A DNA stretch of 64,000 bases from Hordeum vulgare subsp. vulgare (taxonomy: Eukaryota; Streptophyta; Magnoliopsida; Poales; Poaceae): assembly GCF_904849725.1 (NCBI RefSeq), contig NC_058523.1, forward strand, positions 202,643,689 through 202,707,688, in the 5' to 3' direction. This document shows positions 33,689 to 46,430 of this stretch, in pieces. The notes under the pieces were generated by a model, which saw only the letters and a list, made by a program, of their open reading frames with translations, did no database searches and was not told the DNA's origin. The first letter of the stretch is position 1; each line of letters opens with the position of its first letter. The translations under genes were made by a program, and so were the position numbers.

Positions 33689-34107
33689 AAAACCCTCAGC
33701 ACCACCAAAGGCTTCAAAGCCTGAACAGAAGCCACTTGTGAAGCAACTGCCCGCTGTATCCAGCTCCTCAGTCCCATTTGCAACAAGCTCACAGACAAAG
33801 TCTTCACCGACTCCCCTGAAGACTAAGGTGTCTGCTGGGAGAGGAACAAGACCAATCCCAAGCAAAATCATCAAGGTCCCTTCTGCATCAGAAGGTAGTG
33901 ATGAATTTGATGATGACACTCTGCAAGCCATCATCAGAAACAAGCAAGAGAGGGTAGCTCAAGCTTCTGGCAGCTCCATTCCTCTGGCCATGGATCCAAA
34001 AGTCCTCCTCAATTACATCAACATCTGGTATGAGGACCCCAATACTCCCATCGATGATTTGAATCTTCCCCCATGCATCAGCCACATGGTGTCCACATTC
34101 ATCAACG
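33689..34107 (+). repeat. duplicated segment of env-like ORF (copy 2 of 2)
   Basis: Partner of 20217-20635. Here it continues naturally into the rest of the ORF, so this is the in-place copy. Confidence 0.88.
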
Positions 34108-36761
34108 AGGCCAAATGGAAGGAGCAGCAAGCCAAACACGCTAAGGTTGCAAAGCTCAAGAAGGAGAAATTCCTCAGGCAGAATCTCCTCAACCTGACGC
34201 CTGATGCACTTGTGTCAACACAGGCTGAATTGAAGACTTTGACTGACAAGTACTCTAAGCCTTCTGATCGTCAAAGTCTCAAAAACAACTTCATCAAATT
34301 TGCCAGCTGATGATTACAACAAGAAGGCTGCCCCTCCAGTACAAACTCCTCAGCCTCTGATTGAAGAACCAGCTGATGAAACTGCTCATGTTGAGGAAAT
34401 CCCTCAAGAAAGCCGTACTGATGAACCAGCTATTGAGGAAATCACCAAGGAAAATCCAGCTGATGGCTTTGCTATAGCTGGTGAGATTGACCCTGCTCCA
34501 GCTACTGCTTCTAAGCCAGCTGATGACTCTGCTACAGCCGGTGCTTCAAAGCGAGCTGATACCTCTACACCGGCTGATGAAATTGTCTCTGCTGAGAAAA
34601 CACCTTCACCAAAAGCTTCAAAGGCGAAGAAAATGACTCCGTCTGCATCAGACATGAAAAAGACCAGCGTTGCTGAAAAGGAAGTCCAGAAAAGAAAAGC
34701 TTCATCAGCAGAAGAATCCACTGAGGACAAGCGCCTCAAAGCACTTGAAGAAAATGCTCCTCTGGATCCTGTGCCTCTCAACAGCGCTCCATCATATGAG
34801 ATGATCCCCTTCGCAAGCGAAGACCAGGAGCAAGGGGAAGATGAGGAAATGAAGAATGATGAATCTGAGGAACATACTGATGAGGAAATTCGCATTGATG
34901 ACAGTCCTCAACCCTCCATTCCTCATGAAGAAACTGCACAAGGATCAACTGCACCAGCTGATGAATCTGGCTCCTTCACCAAGCAAGCTGAGGAAGAACA
35001 ACATGAAAATCCTCAGCCTGATAAGTCATAGTCCTGAGAAAAATCCTCAACCTGAGGATCAGGCTGACCCAACTCCTCCTCCTGAGAAAAACCCTCAAGC
35101 TGAGGCTCAGGATGAACCAATTCCTCCTCCAGAGCAAAACCCCCAACAGGAAGGTCCGGTTGACGACATTCCTCAACCAGAGCATGTTCCTCAGCCTGAA
35201 ACTCAAGCTGATGAAATTCCACACCCTGAGGACCATGCTGAGGAAAATGCACTAGACCCAGACAATACCTTTGTTGTCCTCAACCCAGAATCTGCAATAG
35301 TTGTCTCCCCTCAAGTCCAGCCGCAAAATCTTCAGCCAATGAGCGTCAGCCGTTCTCCAAGCGGCCAAAGTTTCAAAAGGAGTCCTTCTTTGAAGAACGC
35401 ATGTTCTTCATCGGAGAAAATCCCTATGACAAGCTTCGCATCAGGCATCTGAAGTTTTGGACAAGGACACAGCTCAACTACTATGCCTCTGTGTTGTGTG
35501 GAAGAAACAAGATTTTCCAGCACAGGCACATTCCTCATGTTGAGCTTGAAGAAATACCATGCTTTGCTCCAGTCCCCAACGTCCTTTTTGAAGCTAGACT
35601 CCTCCCAATGTGCTCCGATATTTGTGATTGGAATAGTGAGCTCATTCTTCAATTCTATGCAACTCTTCACATCTCAGGAGATCCAACAGACATCAACACA
35701 TGGGTGCTAGATTGGATGACGGAAACCACACACTTCAAGGCTCCTGCCAATGAGCTACTGCATGAACTACCAGTATCAATTCCCTCAGAGCAGGCCGTGC
35801 AGCTATATGATGAAAGTGAGCTGGTAACAAGCTGATGGATGTCCTCATGAAGCCTTTGGCTAAGGGCCAACCACCCAGAACAACCTTCCTGGTCCATGAG
35901 CTGAAATATGAACCCAGGACGGTTTACAAAATCCTCTGCAGCGTTCTTGTGCCAATCAAGGGCCATGATGATGAAGAAGATGCCGTAGGCATCATGAATA
36001 ATATCCCCTTCAACATCACACATGGTATTCCCATCAACATTCATGATTTCTTCTTGAGGACTTTGGCCGAAAATGCTATGGCTCCTTTTGACCACAAGAT
36101 ATATGCTCCATGGATCATGAGATTCATCAGAACAAGGTCAGGCATCAATTATCACGCTGATTTCAACAACCATGTCGGTTATATGCCTCCTATAAGGGTC
36201 AACAAGAAGACTTTCGAGCCTGTTGAAGGAAAAGGCAAGTCTGTCATTGATGAAGGCAGTCGGCCCCTTGATGGCCAGTTCAGAGAGCCCGAAGCTTATT
36301 CTTCATGGGATGACACTGAGACCCATCCTCCAAGTCCTATTGCTCCTAGGGTGATAAATACCAGAGAGCTTCTTCTAATTCTTCACCAGAAGGTGGACCG
36401 GAATCACAAGTGGGTCAAACGCCAGTTCGGCGCCATTGTGACAACCCTCAATGAAATGCAGAATGTTGTGAAGCTTAACCATTATTATCTTCATGAGGTT
36501 TTTGATCGCACATGGGCTACACTAGCTCATTTGAAGACTCCAGCAAAACTTGAAGAATTGGAGTTTGTGCGAGACTTCGACTCGTCGTGGCCACCAAAGA
36601 AGAAATTCAGGCCAATCCCAGTTCCAGACCTTGAGGATAGTTCTTTTTCTTCATTCCGCACTGCTAAATCTGATGAAGATCAACAAGACACTGCCACCGG
36701 TCCAAGGAGGAAGTCTGCTCCCAAGAATCCTCATGCGTCTTCCTCAACTGCCAAGGAGTGA
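33694..36761 (+). pseudogene. env-like ORF of copy B, 3' segment
   Basis: This resumes the env-like ORF after the Tat element and matches copy A from about 6270 to 9287. Frame breaks relative to copy A: near 34305 (deletion in the block where A reads CTAGTGCTGTT), TAG at 35029-35031, a frame change near 35330-35400, and a small deletion near 35830. The final segment 35835-36761 (308 residues) is open and ends with the Lys/Ser-rich tail seen in A. The C-terminal conserved block, including FYATLHIS, is at about 35400-35830. TCA is present where copy A has its 8310 stop. Confidence 0.75.
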
Positions 36762-37287
36762 AAGTCTTCACGGGCGTTAGTCCTCAGTTTGTCCCTTTTT
36801 GTCACTTGATGACAAAGGGGGGGAAACTTGAGAGTTAGTCTTCATGCAGGGTATTTTGGGGGCTTATAAACTATATTTAAGTTACAAACTCTTGGCTCTT
36901 CCGAAGTGTTTTATGTAATGAGTTGTAACTTAAGCCCGATGGTACTCTGATGCTTTTGAACGTTTTTCTTCGCATGCTTATTCCTCAGAATTTTAATGCA
37001 CGCATGTTGGAATTCGTCAGATACCATTTGTCATCATGCATCCTCAATTCTTCATACTATATGTCGTATGTATGCATGATTTACAAGACTCAGGGGGGAG
37101 ATCTCCATGATATAAATCATCAATGTGCATTTGCTGTGAAAAGAAAAATCCTCAAGATATGCACATCTTCAGGGGGAGTCTCTCTGAATCTTGATTTCAA
37201 ATTCCTCAAATGAGTATTTGCACTTCATATTTTTATCCCTGTCGAAGACTTAACCTAATTGTCATCAACCACCAAAAAGGGGGAGAT
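36762..37287 (+). other. 3' untranslated region with repeated polypurine motifs, copy B
   Basis: Collinear with 9288-9812. G-rich purine motifs occur near 36820, 37091, 37172 and 37278; the last abuts the LTR and is the likely plus-strand primer. Confidence 0.75.
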
Positions 37288-37860
37288 TGTAAGTGCATCT
37301 AGTGCCCCTTAGTGATTTTGGTGGTTTGAAGACTTATAGGTTAAGTATCTAATGTGTTCATAAGTGTACACAGGATCAATAAGTTGCTCAGGAGTTTGAA
37401 ATATTCGATGAATATCGACCCCTAAAAATGTATATCTTCGGTTGAAGAAATTGGTCTGAAGCTGAAGAACTGAATCGCGAAGAATTTGCGATGAAATTGA
37501 TATTCCTCATGAAGATATTGAAATTGAGGAATTCGGTGTGTCCTGAAGAAAATCAATCTGAAGACTTTGAAGCATAAAGATTTATCCTTTCTGTTTTATT
37601 TTCTTCACACTTGAGTAATAGGAACACCGTACTTTTAAAGGGGGTCGAGGTAACACATTGGAATGAATTTCCTCATGATGCTCAACCCAAGCCTAATCCT
37701 ACCAAAAGCCTCAAGTGAGGAATATGAGAGACACGAGGACTCTCACATTTGAGGGTCATGGCCGTTATCAATAGCCACGCCACATCATTGGTCTTATCCA
37801 CACCAACAGTCATAATATTTAAGGGCATTAATGTCAAATCATGTCGAGATGCTCCTAGGC

Positions 37861-37868
37861 TATAAATA
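37861..37868 (+). promoter_or_regulatory. LTR TATA box, copy B
   Basis: TATAAATA in GGCTATAAATAGCCGCCC, conserved with 10385-10392. Confidence 0.7.
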
Positions 37869-38608
37869 GCCGCCCCCACAACCATTAGCTGGTTGGCTGC
37901 TCCGTTAGAAACTGACACTTGTCGTAAGAGCAACCCAAATTCCTCAGAGTCTTCGAGAGTAATTCATCAGTGAGGAAATACCCCAAACACCAAACCACAA
38001 ACCGAGAACCAAGTGATTGAGCATCAGTGAAGAAGTTGTTCCTTTGTGGGACTTAAGCATTTTACCTTTGAGGACTGTGCATCCTCCAGACGGTTAGGTG
38101 TCATGGTCTAGAGCAATCCAGCAGTCAATTGTGGATCGCCAGGTGACCAAGTTTGTGAGGGTTTTGAAGTCTGCCCTGAAGACGTACCACGAGTGTTGGG
38201 CCAGGACTGTGTGTTCTTAGCCCAACGAGAATACGGTAGGGACTGTGTGTCCCGGGACTGTGTGTCCTTTCGTTTCAATACCAAGCCGCTCCAAACCAGA
38301 TGTACAACTGTCACAGCAGTTGGAACTGGGTCATCAACCACTGTCTTCACTGTGAAACGGGTTCTATTTCCTCAAATCTTTATATTCCTTAGATTGTGTG
38401 TTGATGATTTTCACTGTCACTGTTTGAAGAATTTGCTGAAGACTTTCTCTGAAATTCCTCAACCCCAAATTCTTCACGCAAGTTAATCCTCATCTGTTTT
38501 CTGCGTGCCTCCATACTGTGCAAACTGTTTTCATATTCTTCATCCTGAAAATCTGTTGTAGTGAAACTTTGCACTCCTGATCCTTTACTGTTTCCGCTGT
38601 AAGTTAGT

Positions 38609-38650
38609 CATCAGTGAGGAATTTCCTCAAAAGGAATTTCCTCAGTGATG
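38609..38650 (+). repeat. 18-bp inverted repeat near the LTR 3' end, copy B
   Basis: Arms and 6-base loop identical to the copy A hairpin at 11132-11173. Confidence 0.7.
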
Positions 38651-38710
38651 AAATTTTAAAAATCTCCTATTCACCCCCCCCCCCCCTCTAGTCGATATAA
38701 CACACTTTCA

Positions 38711-39492
38711 GACCTAGATGCCCATATTGGATCCTACATGTTCTCCGAAGATTTTATCGGTTGAACCTCAGTGTCAAGGATTCATATAATCCTGTATGTT
38801 ATTTCCTTTGTCCTTCGGTATGTTACTTACCCGAGATTCGATCGTCGGTATCTGCGTACCTATTTCAATCTCGTTACCGGCAAGTCTCTTTACTCGTTCG
38901 GTAATACAAGATCCCGTGACTTACACTTAGTCGCATTGCTTGCAAGGCTTGTGTGTGATGTTGTATTACCGAGTGGGCCCCGAGATACCTCTCTCTCACA
39001 CGGAGTAAAAAATCCCAGTCTTGATCCATACTAACTCAATGGACACCTTCGGAGATACCTGTAGAGCACCTTTATAATCACCAAGTTATGTTGCGACGTT
39101 TGATGCACACAAGGTATTCCTCCGGTGCCAGTGAGTTATATGATCTCATGGTCATAGGAACAAATACTTGACATGCAGAAAACAATAGCAATAAAACGAC
39201 ACGATCAATATGCTACGTTCATAGTTTGGGTCTAGTCCATCACATGATTCTCCTAATGACGTGATCTAGTTATCAAGTGACAACACTTGCATATAGTCAG
39301 AAAACCTTAACTATCATTGATCAACTTGCTAGCCAACTAGAGGCTTGCTAGGGAAATTGTTTTGTCTATGTATCCACACATGTATCTATGTTTTCATTTA
39401 ATATAATTATAGCATGGCTAATAAACGATTATCTTTAAACAGGAAATATAATAATAAATTTTTATCATTGCCTCTAGGGCATATTTCCAACA
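38711..39492 (-). repeat. Angela/BARE/WIS-type Copia LTR, partial
   Basis: The right end is the reverse complement of the familiar LTR start TGTTGGAAATATGCCCTAG. The interior (GACCTAGATGCCCATATTGG at the left edge) also fits an Angela-type LTR. It is cut at 38711 by the 3' end of Sirevirus copy B, so its other part should lie left of copy A, outside the window. No coding capacity is expected here; short ORFs are incidental. On the minus strand this is the start of an LTR, so 39493 onward is flanking DNA. Confidence 0.85.
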
Positions 39493-39622
39493 TAAAGATA
39501 CAATGATGTTGCTACAATACTAACAAGCATCAAGACCACTAAAAACTGAAAGTAAAATCTCAAAGTAAAGATAACAACGGTTGTCTCCCTAGAGCTCTTT
39601 CTTTATAGCCATAAAGATAGGC

Positions 39623-42072
39623 TTAAGATTTTAATGATGCTCTCGTAGGAATAAGAGTTGTAGAACAAAAGAGAGCATCAAGAAGCAAATACCAAACACA
39701 TTTAAGTCCAACATGCTTCCTATGCATAGGAACATTGCAATAGAATAATTCATTGAAGCACAAAGCAATAAGCATAGGAAGGCAAAGCAAGTGCAACTTC
39801 ATAACCTTGGACATAAAGAGAGGGAACTTGATATTATTGAAATATCTATAAGAATATGTTCCCTTCTCATAATAATTTTCAGTGGGATCATGAATAAACT
39901 CAACAATATAAGTATCACATAAAGCATTGTTACCATGATCCACATGCAAAAAAGGTGCTCTTACTCTCCACATAAGCATAATCTTTCTCATTGGTAATAG
40001 TGGGAGTAGGACTATCATAAACAACGTGAACACTATAGATTAATTGTGTATTTGGGAGATGGTGTTAAGCAAGGGAGTAATTCCCTCCATGATTATGACA
40101 AGTTTCATATGGATAACTTCTCCTTATGTCATAGGTATCTTTACAATCACTATAGATAGGAGTTATAACATCATCATGATAGAGAAGAGCATTATTATTG
40201 CTAGCAACTATATTTGTAAACATGTTGTCTTTATTCTTACTAGCAAAAGAATTATCAATTATCACATCACTAATGGGTAAAGGACTTGCAATCCTATCAT
40301 CCACAAGCTTAGAGTTTTCCATATCATCATTTTCAAAGTTGGTACCAAAAAGGTTTTCAAGATCATAAGTAGCATTATCATCATCTTCCCAATCACAATA
40401 AGTAACATGCATATCATAATCAAAATCATCTTCAATAGTACCTACGGACTTATCATCAAGATAATAACAATCAAGCTCACCATCCTCCGTAAATTTATGT
40501 CTGTTAGGATAAAAGTTGATGTGAGAAATATGCTCAGGCCAGGTTGATACCCATTCTTCTTCCTTCTTATTCCTCTTCCTATTCTTCTTTTTCTAATTCT
40601 TCACCTTAGGAGGGAGTGGTTGGAGAGGAAGCTTCTCCAAATATTCTGGTTTATCATTAGAAACAATAGGGAAAACTTGGGAGAAGCTCTCCTTTTTATT
40701 GATGGAAACATAAGAGACATTTTTATGCTTTGATACAGTTCCCTCCTTTCTAATCTTACTTTTGTAATCATTTTCATGGCAATTAACAAAACAATAGAGA
40801 TGGCATTTTTGCAAAGTGTTGTTTATTCCTAAGGCATTATCATCTAGCCAAGAAGTTTTTTTGATAACTCTTCACACATCAAAAATAAGATGAGTTCATC
40901 ATAAAGATCAGAAGTGATCATGTTATCACACAACTGGTTAACAGTTATGTTTTGAAAGTTCATGCATTGAAAATTAAAGTGACCCTCTATACCACAAAGT
41001 TCACAAGTAAAAGGATAAAGGTCACACAATTCTCTAGCAATTTCATTCAAATATCTAACCCAAATGATTGTTATTTCATGCTTATGTTGCTTACAATACT
41101 TCTCTTATTAAATCATAGGCCTTTCACAAGGTCTATCCACTCCACAAAAATTAACATGCTTATATAAAACTTCATTTTCAGGAATTGGATCGTGCATGTT
41201 GCAATTATCATTAACAATTTTATTTTCTTTGCAAATCTCCTTAAAAGGTTCATAATGCTTGATCCAATTCTCCTTAGGCATATTAAGATGTGAAGAATAG
41301 ATTTGAGGAAATCAACAAGGAGGTGAGAATCAAGCCCAAACTTAGCACTAAACTTATTAAAACTTGCAGTTTCAACAAAAGCCTTAATGCAATCATACTC
41401 ATAATTTATACCTAACTCTTTATCTTTGTCGATCTCCCAATCTTCAGTATTGTGTTGAATTCTGTCAAGAAGTTCCCATTTAGCATCAATCCTTTCATTT
41501 GTGAAAGAACTCATAGAGGAAGAATCGAGCCAGTCTTTATCCTGCCGAGAGAGCCTCGCATAGAAATTAGTAATAATCATATCTTTGGGGAGCCCATGGT
41601 TAGGACATTTTAGCATTAAAGTTTTCAGTCTCCCCCAAGCTTGAGCTATGCTCTCTGCGTCATGAGGATAGAAATTATAAACATAATTCCTATTCTTATG
41701 GACTTCATGAAGAGGATAAAACTTGGAGTAAAAGAGAGACTGAATCTCTTCCCAATCCCGTAGGTGAGAATCATCTAGTAGCCTATACCATTCCAATGCT
41801 TTTCCTTTCAGTGACAAGGCAAATAATTTCCTCCTGACTCCATCTCTTGTCAAACCTGAAATCTTAAACAACTCACAAAGTTCTGTAAGTTTCAACAAAT
41901 GATCACTAGGACTAACTGTTCCATCTCCTGCATAACAATCCTTCCTAATTATTTCAATTATCCCAAGTGGTATTTTGAATGGGATACATTCAGTAGGTGG
42001 AGGAGACTTCTCTACCACGGGTGTGGTAAAGCGGCCTTCCCCAAGCAGCGAACTAAGAGTGCAGTTTTCCAT
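39623..42072 (-). pseudogene. gag: gag-like gene of Athila/Sabrina-like element
   Basis: The first segment (42072-41113, 319 residues) is intact and carries the gag core: GEGRFTTPVVEKSPPP at the N-terminus, then LSLKGKALEWYRLLDD, typical of the retrotransposon gag fold. It builds the particle that encloses element RNA. Downstream (minus direction) the reading frame breaks up; recognisable pieces lie at 40814-40593 (PLQPLPPKVKN before a stop), 40412-40065 (acidic, with CDWEDDD and YDLENLFG) and 40033-39623. No polymerase domain follows, so it may come from a non-autonomous family, or the rest lies beyond the Angela insertion. Confidence 0.7.
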
Positions 42073-42151
42073 GAGCCTAACTAGTGAAAAAAAAACAAGA
42101 AACGAAAATATTTAAATACAAGGTCTAAAGATATACCTTCAAGCACTCACC

Positions 42152-42169
42152 TCCCCGGCAACGGTGCCA
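42152..42169 (-). other. primer-binding site of Athila-like element
   Basis: On the minus strand it reads TGGCACCGTTGCCGGGGA, a form seen in Athila/Ogre-type plant elements. It follows the LTR end and precedes gag by about 80 bp. Confidence 0.7.
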
Positions 42170-42276
42170 GAAATAGCTTGATGTCTACGCACGCTTCTAT
42201 TCTTGTAGACTATGTTGGGCCTCCAAGCGCAGAGGTTTGTAGGGCAGCAGCAATTTCCCTCAAGTGGATGCCCTAA

Positions 42277-45200
42277 TGTCGGGACCCCGATCCTAAGCCA
42301 TAGGAATCCAGCATGTAACACATCGCATCCCTTTGTGGTCTCACGCACGGTTAACTCCACGGCTGCAGCCTTACCTTAGCCGGGACCGTTTGCGTCTTTT
42401 GACTCACGTATGCGATAGTGTCGCTAGCAATCCAATGTCAAAGAACCCGGATCGACATGTCTAGTCATAAACCAAAGTGGCAGTACCGCACAAGGACAGG
42501 CATACATGACCCAACAAAGCAGGTGTCGGTCATCAGCGAATGTAGACGAGTCGTAGCAAGCTACAAGGACTACATTACATCGCGTGACATTTCCCCAAAG
42601 GGGACAGACACAGCAGCTAAGAAGGACACATGCCGGTCAACCAATGTGTCCGGAGCAGTAGCGAACTACCAAGGCTCGTTGGATCACAAAGGGGCATTTC
42701 CTTGTAAGGGGTGCTACTAAAGTTCACGACTAGGTAATCGAACCCCATACATATCAAGTACGACACACGTACGCATGGCATACCGATATGTATAGATACA
42801 TCGATGGCATCACAACATAACCATAAACATACAGCCTTTATTTAAGAGGCTCGGAAGAGCCACACACATAATATTATACATCAAGGGTCTCATGACCCGT
42901 AATAGCAGTCATACAATTACAAGCCAGCGGAAGAGTTATAAATTGTCTGGGCACAGACAGGGCAACTAGAAGGCACATGGCCTGACTATACTACAGAGCC
43001 GACATAGGGCCAGATCGTAGTTGGGACACCAGCTACTCGTCGTCGTCGATGTCTACAAAGAACCCTCCATTAGGGTCATTAGCAACCTGTGCAACATTAT
43101 TAAGCAAACATGAGTACGAAGGTACTCAGCAAGACTTTAGGAGAACTAACTACTCATGCAAGGTATCAAAAGGTACTGTGGGGTTTCATGCGGGAAGCCA
43201 GCATTTGACTCGTGGCTAGACAACTTGCTCTTTGAAATTAGTTTTGACAACTTGATTTCTCGCACACGAGTCCACTAACACCACAACAATACACTATCGT
43301 GGAATCATTCCGTCTCCATGCGGAAATGCCGTCCACGACACTCACGCTTATCTTGACAATTTTATGAGTAGCCATTGAAGTTATCTATGAACAACATATG
43401 TCTCCAAGTAGTCCATATCCGCGGACGCGGCTATTCGAATAGATCATAACCCTGCAGGGGTGTACTTCGTCACACACGCTCTCGCCACTTATCGCCAAGT
43501 GCACGTCATGAACCTCGGCAACCTTCAAGCGGAAGCCCAGCGAGGGAGTCGGCCACGACCGTTAACCACACTAGTACCTAGTCCAGGTTTATCGCCTATC
43601 TGAGAGTAACCCGTACGGAAGTCCGGCCGAGGTTTCCGCCAAGGCCTCAAACGATGTGCGCAGGGTTCCCAAGCCCACCATCCGGGTGCCACTTGGTACA
43701 CCGTGCCACTGCCTACCGCATCACGGTCCACCTCTCAGGTCAGCACCATGCACGGCCTCCAGCATTACTATAAACACCAGAAACTACTTGCAACTCCTGG
43801 ACCGAGTACTAAGCGATTAATAGGCCGAGCGGGGTCATATTTCAGGGCCCAGCATGTGGTAGTATCTAGTCTTGGATTACATACACGGAACTCAGTTCCT
43901 ATGGATGGTTCCAATGAAACAACCCGCCATGTACTCCTACACAGCCTTTCACCGGTACCTTTACCAAATCAAGTTCAACACACGACCTTTGCTCACCGAA
44001 CACATTCCACATTTCTGTTCATCTCCCAGATGACAGACCATACACAACTCTAAGCATAGCATGCATAGCAGGATAGGGCACATCATAGCTCAAGCAACTA
44101 CCAGGTATGCTAGGTTGCAAGGTTTGGCTATTTACTGTGACAAGGTTAGGTCATGCAAAGGAAGTCGGTCCAACTATCTTGGCAAAAGCAGTTTAAGCAT
44201 TTGATCCTAATGCAATAATTAGGTGCAGGAGCAAGAACATGGGATTTATCGGGATGATCAAAAGGGTTGCTTGCCTTGTTGCTCAGAGGAGGAACGACAT
44301 CCGTCAGACGGATATTCGGTGGAATCCGGGGGTGCGGAGCCTACCGAAATGAATGGCAACATTCAATAACAAACATATGCAATCAAAATGATGCATGAGC
44401 ATGGCATGAGAATGCAAAGTGATAAGTTATTATAATCAAGATGTTTTAGGTTTAGAGTTGATTTGAATCACATTCGAATAGCAATCCAAACGGGTATTCT
44501 CGGATACCGGTTTAATTGATTCGACCTGATGCTCAGATCAACCTAATGTTAACATGCATGAAATGTCATGTTATGGTACTGATTTATATCTAGGGCAGTG
44601 TGTGATCATTGCATTTATAATGAAATTTGGATATTTTTGCAAATTCCATTTATAAAGTGATTAAAGAATTGAATTATTCCTTATTTCACAATTTAGGGTC
44701 CTGTAACTTTTTCAAACATAGTTGAAAATAGCATAATCAGAATCCTTGAATTTTTCTGATACTTTTTCATATATAATTTATTTTCATTGGAGTTACAGAT
44801 TAATTTCTATGATTTTTGCAATTTTTAGCAATTTCCTGAATTAGTTTTAAAATGGAAATTCCATTTATTGCATCAGGCTAACGTCAGCAGGTCAGCCGAC
44901 CTGTTCAGGTCAAACCTGACAGGGGGGGCCCACTGGTCAGCCTCTCTGGGATTAATCCCGCGCTGACCAACCCCTAATTGGGGTTTGACCAGGCGTGGGG
45001 CCCTGTGTCAGCGACTGAGGGGAGGGCGATTACGCCCTAATGGTCGGCCACGTCGACGCCCACCGGAGGGTGGTCGCCGGCGACCAGACCCGCGGCGGAG
45101 GGCTCGCCGGAGACGACCTAGACGGCGCTGCACAGCACCAAAACGCACGCGGTTGGCAGCTACAGCATGCTCGCGAAGTGGTCGATCTGGCAGGACCAAC

Positions 45201-46430
45201 TGGGGAGGCTAGGGTCGCCGGAAAAGGCGTCGGCGACGAGCCGGAGCGGCGGCCGAAGCTCGGGCGTCCTCGGGGTCTTTGAAATAGGGGGATCTACGCT
45301 CGGTTCTTAGCTGCTACAGCATCTACGCGTCGTCCTGGAGCTGTTGGTGCCATCGGAAGGACGAGCTGGACATCGGAGGGCTACCGGCGACGAGCGGCAG
45401 CGGCGGTCCTCGTCGGGCTCCGGTGAAACTAGGGCTAGAGGAGGGGATCGACGGTGAAAACTTAGGGAAAACGACCGCATGCTCACAGGGAGTGCAGAGC
45501 AGATCTTAGACGGCTCGGGGAAGGCCTGGGGGCAACGAATCGATGGGAGAAGTCCGGCGGCCGGAGGAGGAAGACGACGGCGTTGCGGGCGTTGCAGGGC
45601 TCGAGGAAGCTTCGGCTTCTACAGAGACGACCAGGGCGACGAGGCGGAGCTAATGGCGTGCTCTGGGAGGGGATCCTATGGCCAGGGGCACGGGCAGCTC
45701 AAGCTTGAGCTCGGCTCTAATGGGGGCAGCAGGGAGAAGGGGATCCGGGAGGAGGAGGAGAACCGAGGCGGGGAATGGATAGGGGAGGCTCTGGAGAGCT
45801 TATCCCCGTCGTCGCCAGCGCGAACCGGCGGCCAGGCAGGCACGCAGGTGCGTGGCCGCGCCGGAGGAGGCGGCGGCCACCTCCTGCTGCCTACTGGCGC
45901 GAGGGAGGGGACGAGCGGGGAGATGGGCCGGGCCAGTCTAGGGCGACAGGTAAGCCTTTTTCCATTTCCTGTGTTTTTGTTTTTCTGTTTTGCTAATTAT
46001 TGTATTGCTAATTAATTCAGCTCCAAAACAAAAGGTAAAAACTATTTTAGACCTCCTGAAATAATTGTTATAATATCCCCACTCATTTCCAAGACTTTCA
46101 ACATTTTTGGAAAATTATAGTTTCTGATTTCAAATTTTAAATTTGAAACCAGTGGCTTTTGCATTTATTTAAAATGCTTAAAGTGTCAAGAAAAATAGTT
46201 TTCTCCAATGCTCATTTACTTTCATGATTTATCAGAAAGTTTGAACATTTCTCGAGGCCATTTTGGGTTCATTGATTTGAACTAGTTTGAAATTTCCTTT
46301 AATTGAAATGGTGGCTAGGGTTTTGAGTTTTTCCTTTGCCACTTTGTTGTTTTTGTTGAAACTTCTTAGATGCAAATGCAAAGAATACATGAGCACAATG
46401 CTATCTTGCTTAAGGGTTAGGGATGTGACA
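42277..46430 (-). repeat. LTR1 of chromodomain Gypsy
   Basis: 4,154 bp from TGTCGGGACCCC to GGGATGTGACA on the + strand, with TGTC/GACA inverted termini. GC-rich, CG-dense stretch at about 44990-45960; short ORFs there are composition artefacts. The rest is AT-rich with no coding content. Confidence 0.93.

Larger units (their letters stand above)
11232..38710 (+). mobile_element. Sirevirus-type Copia copy B, nested host element
   Basis: Collinear with copy A: gag (11232), pol (12959), spacer with TATA (18465), env-like ORF (19089-36761), polypurine motifs and 3' LTR (37288-38710). It is interrupted by a 1.6 kb insertion at 16623-18223 and a Tat-type Gypsy at 19727-33688. It ends GCACACTTTCA-like at 38710, followed by GACCT as possible target duplication inside an Angela-type LTR. 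Its 5' LTR and gag start are not in the window, which fits copy A being inserted into its gag. It is more decayed than A. Confidence 0.85.
37288..38710 (+). repeat. 3' LTR of Sirevirus copy B
   Basis: TGTAAGTGCATCTAG to ACACTTTCA, about 1,423 bp, matching 9813-11231. TATAAATA is at 37861-37868, the hairpin arms at 38609-38650 and a C-run near 38674. GACCT follows. Confidence 0.92.
39493..42276 (-). mobile_element. Athila/Sabrina-like Gypsy fragment
   Basis: A minus-strand fragment with the end of an LTR (about 42180-42276), a primer-binding site (42152-42169), a leader and a decayed gag-like region down to about 39600. I see no RT or integrase. It is cut on the left by the Angela-type LTR and on the right by the Gypsy array. 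Sabrina-like assignment is from remembered sequence style and is moderate. Confidence 0.65.

Noticed and set aside
42418..42720. 100-residue ORF repeated in LTR1 and LTR2
   Set aside because: Repeated only because the LTR is repeated; LTR3 breaks it and it has no domain character.
45479..46015. 178-residue ORF in the Gypsy LTR
   Set aside because: It lies in a GC-rich LTR stretch, and its counterpart in LTR2 is shorter with a shifted start; no domain is visible.
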